Of a stretch of 64,000 bases of DNA, positions 61,495-64,000 are shown one piece after another. Each line of letters starts with the position of its first letter. The first letter of the stretch is position 1. The stretch comes from Pseudisothecium myosuroides (lineage: Eukaryota > Streptophyta > Bryopsida > Hypnales > Lembophyllaceae): assembly GCA_951799445.1 (NCBI GenBank), contig OX637292.1, positions 12,961,296-13,025,295 on the forward strand. The letters run 5' to 3'. The notes under the pieces were generated by a model. That model was not told the DNA's origin and made no database searches. It saw nothing but the letters and a program-made list of their open reading frames with translations. Position numbers and translations under genes: made by a program.

Positions 61495-62825
61495 GCTATC
61501 CCTATATGCCCACAGCCTTTTTTGAATTCCTTGAAGTTTGTTTTAAACTAAACAAAAGCCAAAGTTTGATAAATTATCAAAGTTTAAAAAGTTTAACCTT
61601 ATTATCTTAAACTAGACATACTATAAGTCTTATAGGAAAAAAAAACACAATAACATCATATATTGATTGAAAACTTATAATATAAGATTACCAAAAGGCT
61701 AATAATTTGAAATTGATTTAATCCCTAAAGTCCCATTGTCCCCTCGGGAGACAAAATGAATTTTGGGCAGGCTCCTACGGTCTCAATATTTGTCGTGATT
61801 TTTTGAATTTTTTTATAAAGATATATAGAAAAACACATTCACTTTCCAAAAATGTAATTTTGATTTTGAATAGTGCCCAAGATCAAAAGTTATGGCACAA
61901 AAAGTCCAAATTTTATTTCGCAAGCAGAAAAAAACCCTCAAATAAACTTAAAATAAAACAACTAAATTTTTTGTTCAATATGGATTATATTTTCATCTAC
62001 ATTAGAAGCTTTTATTCATTTCATTTGGATTTGTTATGTGAAAGTTATTATTTTTGGAGCAATTAGAGTATCTTCTTGAAAAAATAATTTGTAAGATTCA
62101 ATTCTAAACTCAATTTTCACAACTTTTCAAAAAAAAATTCACAAGCTTAAAATCTCTTGCTAGAACAATCTTGTTGTTGTGATTAGTATGTTTCAAATCC
62201 ACTTTAGAGCTATTAACGGTTTAGTTCTCTCTTCAATCTTGAATCTACTTCTACTTAGCAATTTTTGAATGAGTGAAAACTAATTTTCTTTCCTAGACTC
62301 TAAATATTAATTTTCATTAAATAAAATAAAAAAATAAAAATTGATAGAGCAAAAAATTTAATTAAGAAGGTTCAAAGCTAAAAAATGTAGTGGAGCAAGG
62401 TACAAAAAAACTTGTTTTCCTCACTTTAAATGCAAATATCTTGCAATCTACATGGTCAAAGTTTTTGAAATTTCTTCCAAACATTTTTACACTAGTCTAG
62501 TACAAGATTCTATGGTTAAATAGGCAAAAAAAACAATTTGAAAAACGTTTTTTGCTCTTTGCTATAGAAATGACAATTTTGAGTGGTTTTTGATGGAAAA
62601 AAGGGCTTGGGACTTTAGAGGTTATAGTCTATCAATCATTTTTCTAAGTGTTAAAATATAAAATTGGAGTCATGAAAAACTACAAGGTGAAGGGACATAA
62701 CATTTATAATGATAATAAATTTAATGCATCTCAAAATGTCTTCCATAGTTTTTAGTATGAATTTTCAATGTGGTATTGTCCCCAAGATCTAGTATGAGGT
62801 AGAAAGACCTAAAAGTAATATATTT
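61495..62825. mobile_element. Decayed copy of the 650-bp TTAA family, split by another
   Basis: The left part (61495-61717) follows the left of 1203-1856: 'GCCTTTTTTGAA', 'AAACTAGACATAC', 'ATAGGAAAAAAAAACACAAT'. The right part (62626-62825) resumes the same alignment: 'AAGATCTAGTATGAGG' matches AAGATCTAGTATATTTGAGG. The break is exactly the insert at 61718-62625. Confidence 0.6.
61718..62625. mobile_element. TTAA-flanked element, 908 bp, subtype a-like, nested
   Basis: It starts TTAATCCCTAAAGTCCCATT and ends GGGACTTTAGAGGTTAT. The subterminal hairpin survives (TTGTCCCCTCGGGAGACAA). The interior matches 24694-25634 with more divergence, so it is an older copy. It sits in the relict at 61495-62825. 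Confidence 0.7.
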
Positions 62826-62856
62826 TATTCACCAACACCTAAAAAACAATCTTGAG

Positions 62857-63199
62857 GGTGATTGCAAGAAACACCAGTCCTTATTTCCTAATGTTGTCTG
62901 ACAAACTTGTCATGCGCTATAACATTTGAAGCATGAATCCAATGTACTTGAATTTTTTGATTAGAAATTGATATTTCCATTGTAATCATATTCTATATAT
63001 ATTTTTTAAATTTAAAAGACTGTTATATATTTAAAAGTCAAGTTTGCTAATTTGTCACACTTTCAAATTTAGGGATTTTGAGTACTATAGAGTGTCCAAA
63101 ATTAATGATCTAGAGCTGAAAATTTTGAGGTCTATTCCCACAATAAATTACAAGTTACTAATTTAATTTTTGCACCCTAAGAAATCCTTAGCAGTGACC
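62857..63199. mobile_element. Second copy of the AGGGTGATTGCAAGAAACA element, partial
   Basis: It begins with the same 19-bp terminus as 23799-24523 and follows it in inverse orientation ('AAGTTTGCTAATTTG', 'GAGCTGAAAATTTTGAGG'). The alignment stops at 63200 where a TTAA element starts. The other half may lie beyond the window. Confidence 0.6.
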
Positions 63200-64000
63200 T
63201 TAATCCCTAAAGAAATACATTGTTTGTAGGCCCAAAAATGCTTCAAAAATACTTGTATCCAAAGCAAAGCAAAAATGTTCATCTTTATTTATTCATTAAA
63301 AAATCCAACCACATTAGGAGCCTTTAGTTAACTTGTTAGAGTACATCCTTCTAAAATTTGAGAGTAAGAAACTAAAAACTTTACCAATTGCAAGATCACG
63401 ATGCTTGAATTTTTTTAAAAAGAATTTTCAATGCTTTCCAAATGGTTAAGTTTCATCTTTCAAACTTTTTATCCAAAAATAAGTACGTACTACAACTTGC
63501 ACCTTTCTATAATATGTTGAAGAAGTAAGTTGGAAATACATATTAAAAAATAAAAAAATAAAAATTCGCATTAATGCTTAAAAAATAGTAAGTAGAAGAA
63601 AATTGTGATTAAAAATACTATATTGCTGAGAATTTAGTTATAGAATTGAAAATTTTCAATTCCAATTGTTGTAATGTTGCTATAAAAAATCTACATCCTA
63701 TATTTTAATTTTATTAATTCCAAAAATATTGAAAATTGAATTCAAATCAAGACTTCAAAGTTTATTTTGAGGTAGAGATTCCATAACTACCCGCAAACTA
63801 AAATTCCTCATAACATTCATCTCTTTAATTGAAATAGAATAATTTAAATTTTTTCAAATATATATAAATATAGGAAATAAATTTCAAATTTTATTTTAAA
63901 GAAGTGATTTTCTTAAGCTGCCCAGATCGCCCCCAGGCTTAAAAAACTACATATTATACAATATCTTTTTAACCATGTAGTCAAATGTTATGAAAATTGT
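63200..64000. mobile_element. TTAA-type element, running off the window
   Basis: It starts TTAATCCCTAAAG at 63200. From about 63780 the sequence matches the right half of the foldback at 30712-31429 ('CTACCCGCAAACTAAAATTC', 'TCAAATGTTATGAAAATTGT'). The right end is outside the window. Confidence 0.5.

Noticed and set aside
1..64000. CRISPR arrays, bacterial operons or viral insertions
   Set aside because: The window is eukaryotic with spliced genes. No regularly spaced identical repeats with unique spacers and no viral coding sequence were found.

Overview
This window looks like nuclear DNA from a land plant. Genes are split by short GT-AG introns, exons are GC-rich inside very AT-rich surroundings, and there are several terminal-inverted-repeat (TIR) transposon families familiar from plants (Stowaway, Tourist/Harbinger, Emigrant/pogo, CACTA). 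The main gene is a soluble PAS-PAS hybrid histidine kinase of the PHK type known from mosses and other non-seed plants. A bryophyte, perhaps a moss, is therefore the best guess, but the species cannot be fixed from sequence alone.

Two protein-coding genes can be supported. The first is the histidine kinase at 14696-20095 (+). It has eleven coding exons, and every junction keeps frame to give 1080 residues: PAS, PAS, HisKA (H287), HATPase with a very long insert carrying a CxxC-x10-CxxC motif, a degenerate receiver, and a true receiver (D1004). A GC-rich leader of about 2 kb with upstream ORFs precedes it. The second is a two-exon gene at 41515-41906 (+) for a 75-residue protein with one N-terminal membrane segment.

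Most of the rest is non-autonomous DNA transposons, often nested. The dominant class begins TTAACCCCTAAAGG (or close variants) and ends with the reverse complement, always at TTAA. I count at least sixteen copies in several sequence families: about 940 bp (22694, 24694, 25813, 28206, 35997, 45459), about 650 bp (1203, 38458), 976 bp (1853), about 560-760 bp (4896, 40053, 50748), a 718 bp foldback (30712), a 249 bp short form (27022), and decayed copies (26852, 47040, 60377, 61718, 63200). Several sit inside other repeats, and removing element plus one TTAA restores the host repeat. TTAA is thus a target-site duplication, the signature of the piggyBac superfamily, which is not commonly described in land plants. 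No transposase is visible here.

Layout: 1-5.5 kb nested repeats; 5.5-10 kb AT-rich, no gene seen; 10-12 kb a small TIR element, direct repeats and a 21-bp minisatellite; 12.3-21.2 kb the kinase gene in a zone free of recognisable elements; 22.7-41.1 kb dense MITEs and foldbacks; 41.3-42.7 kb the small gene; 44.5-51.5 kb Stowaway-like, TTAA and foldback elements; 54.2-57.2 kb a CACTA element and a pogo-type MITE containing a Tourist-like MITE; 57.2-58.0 kb a more complex, possibly transcribed patch with a C19 run; 60.4-64 kb more nested TTAA elements, the last leaving the window.
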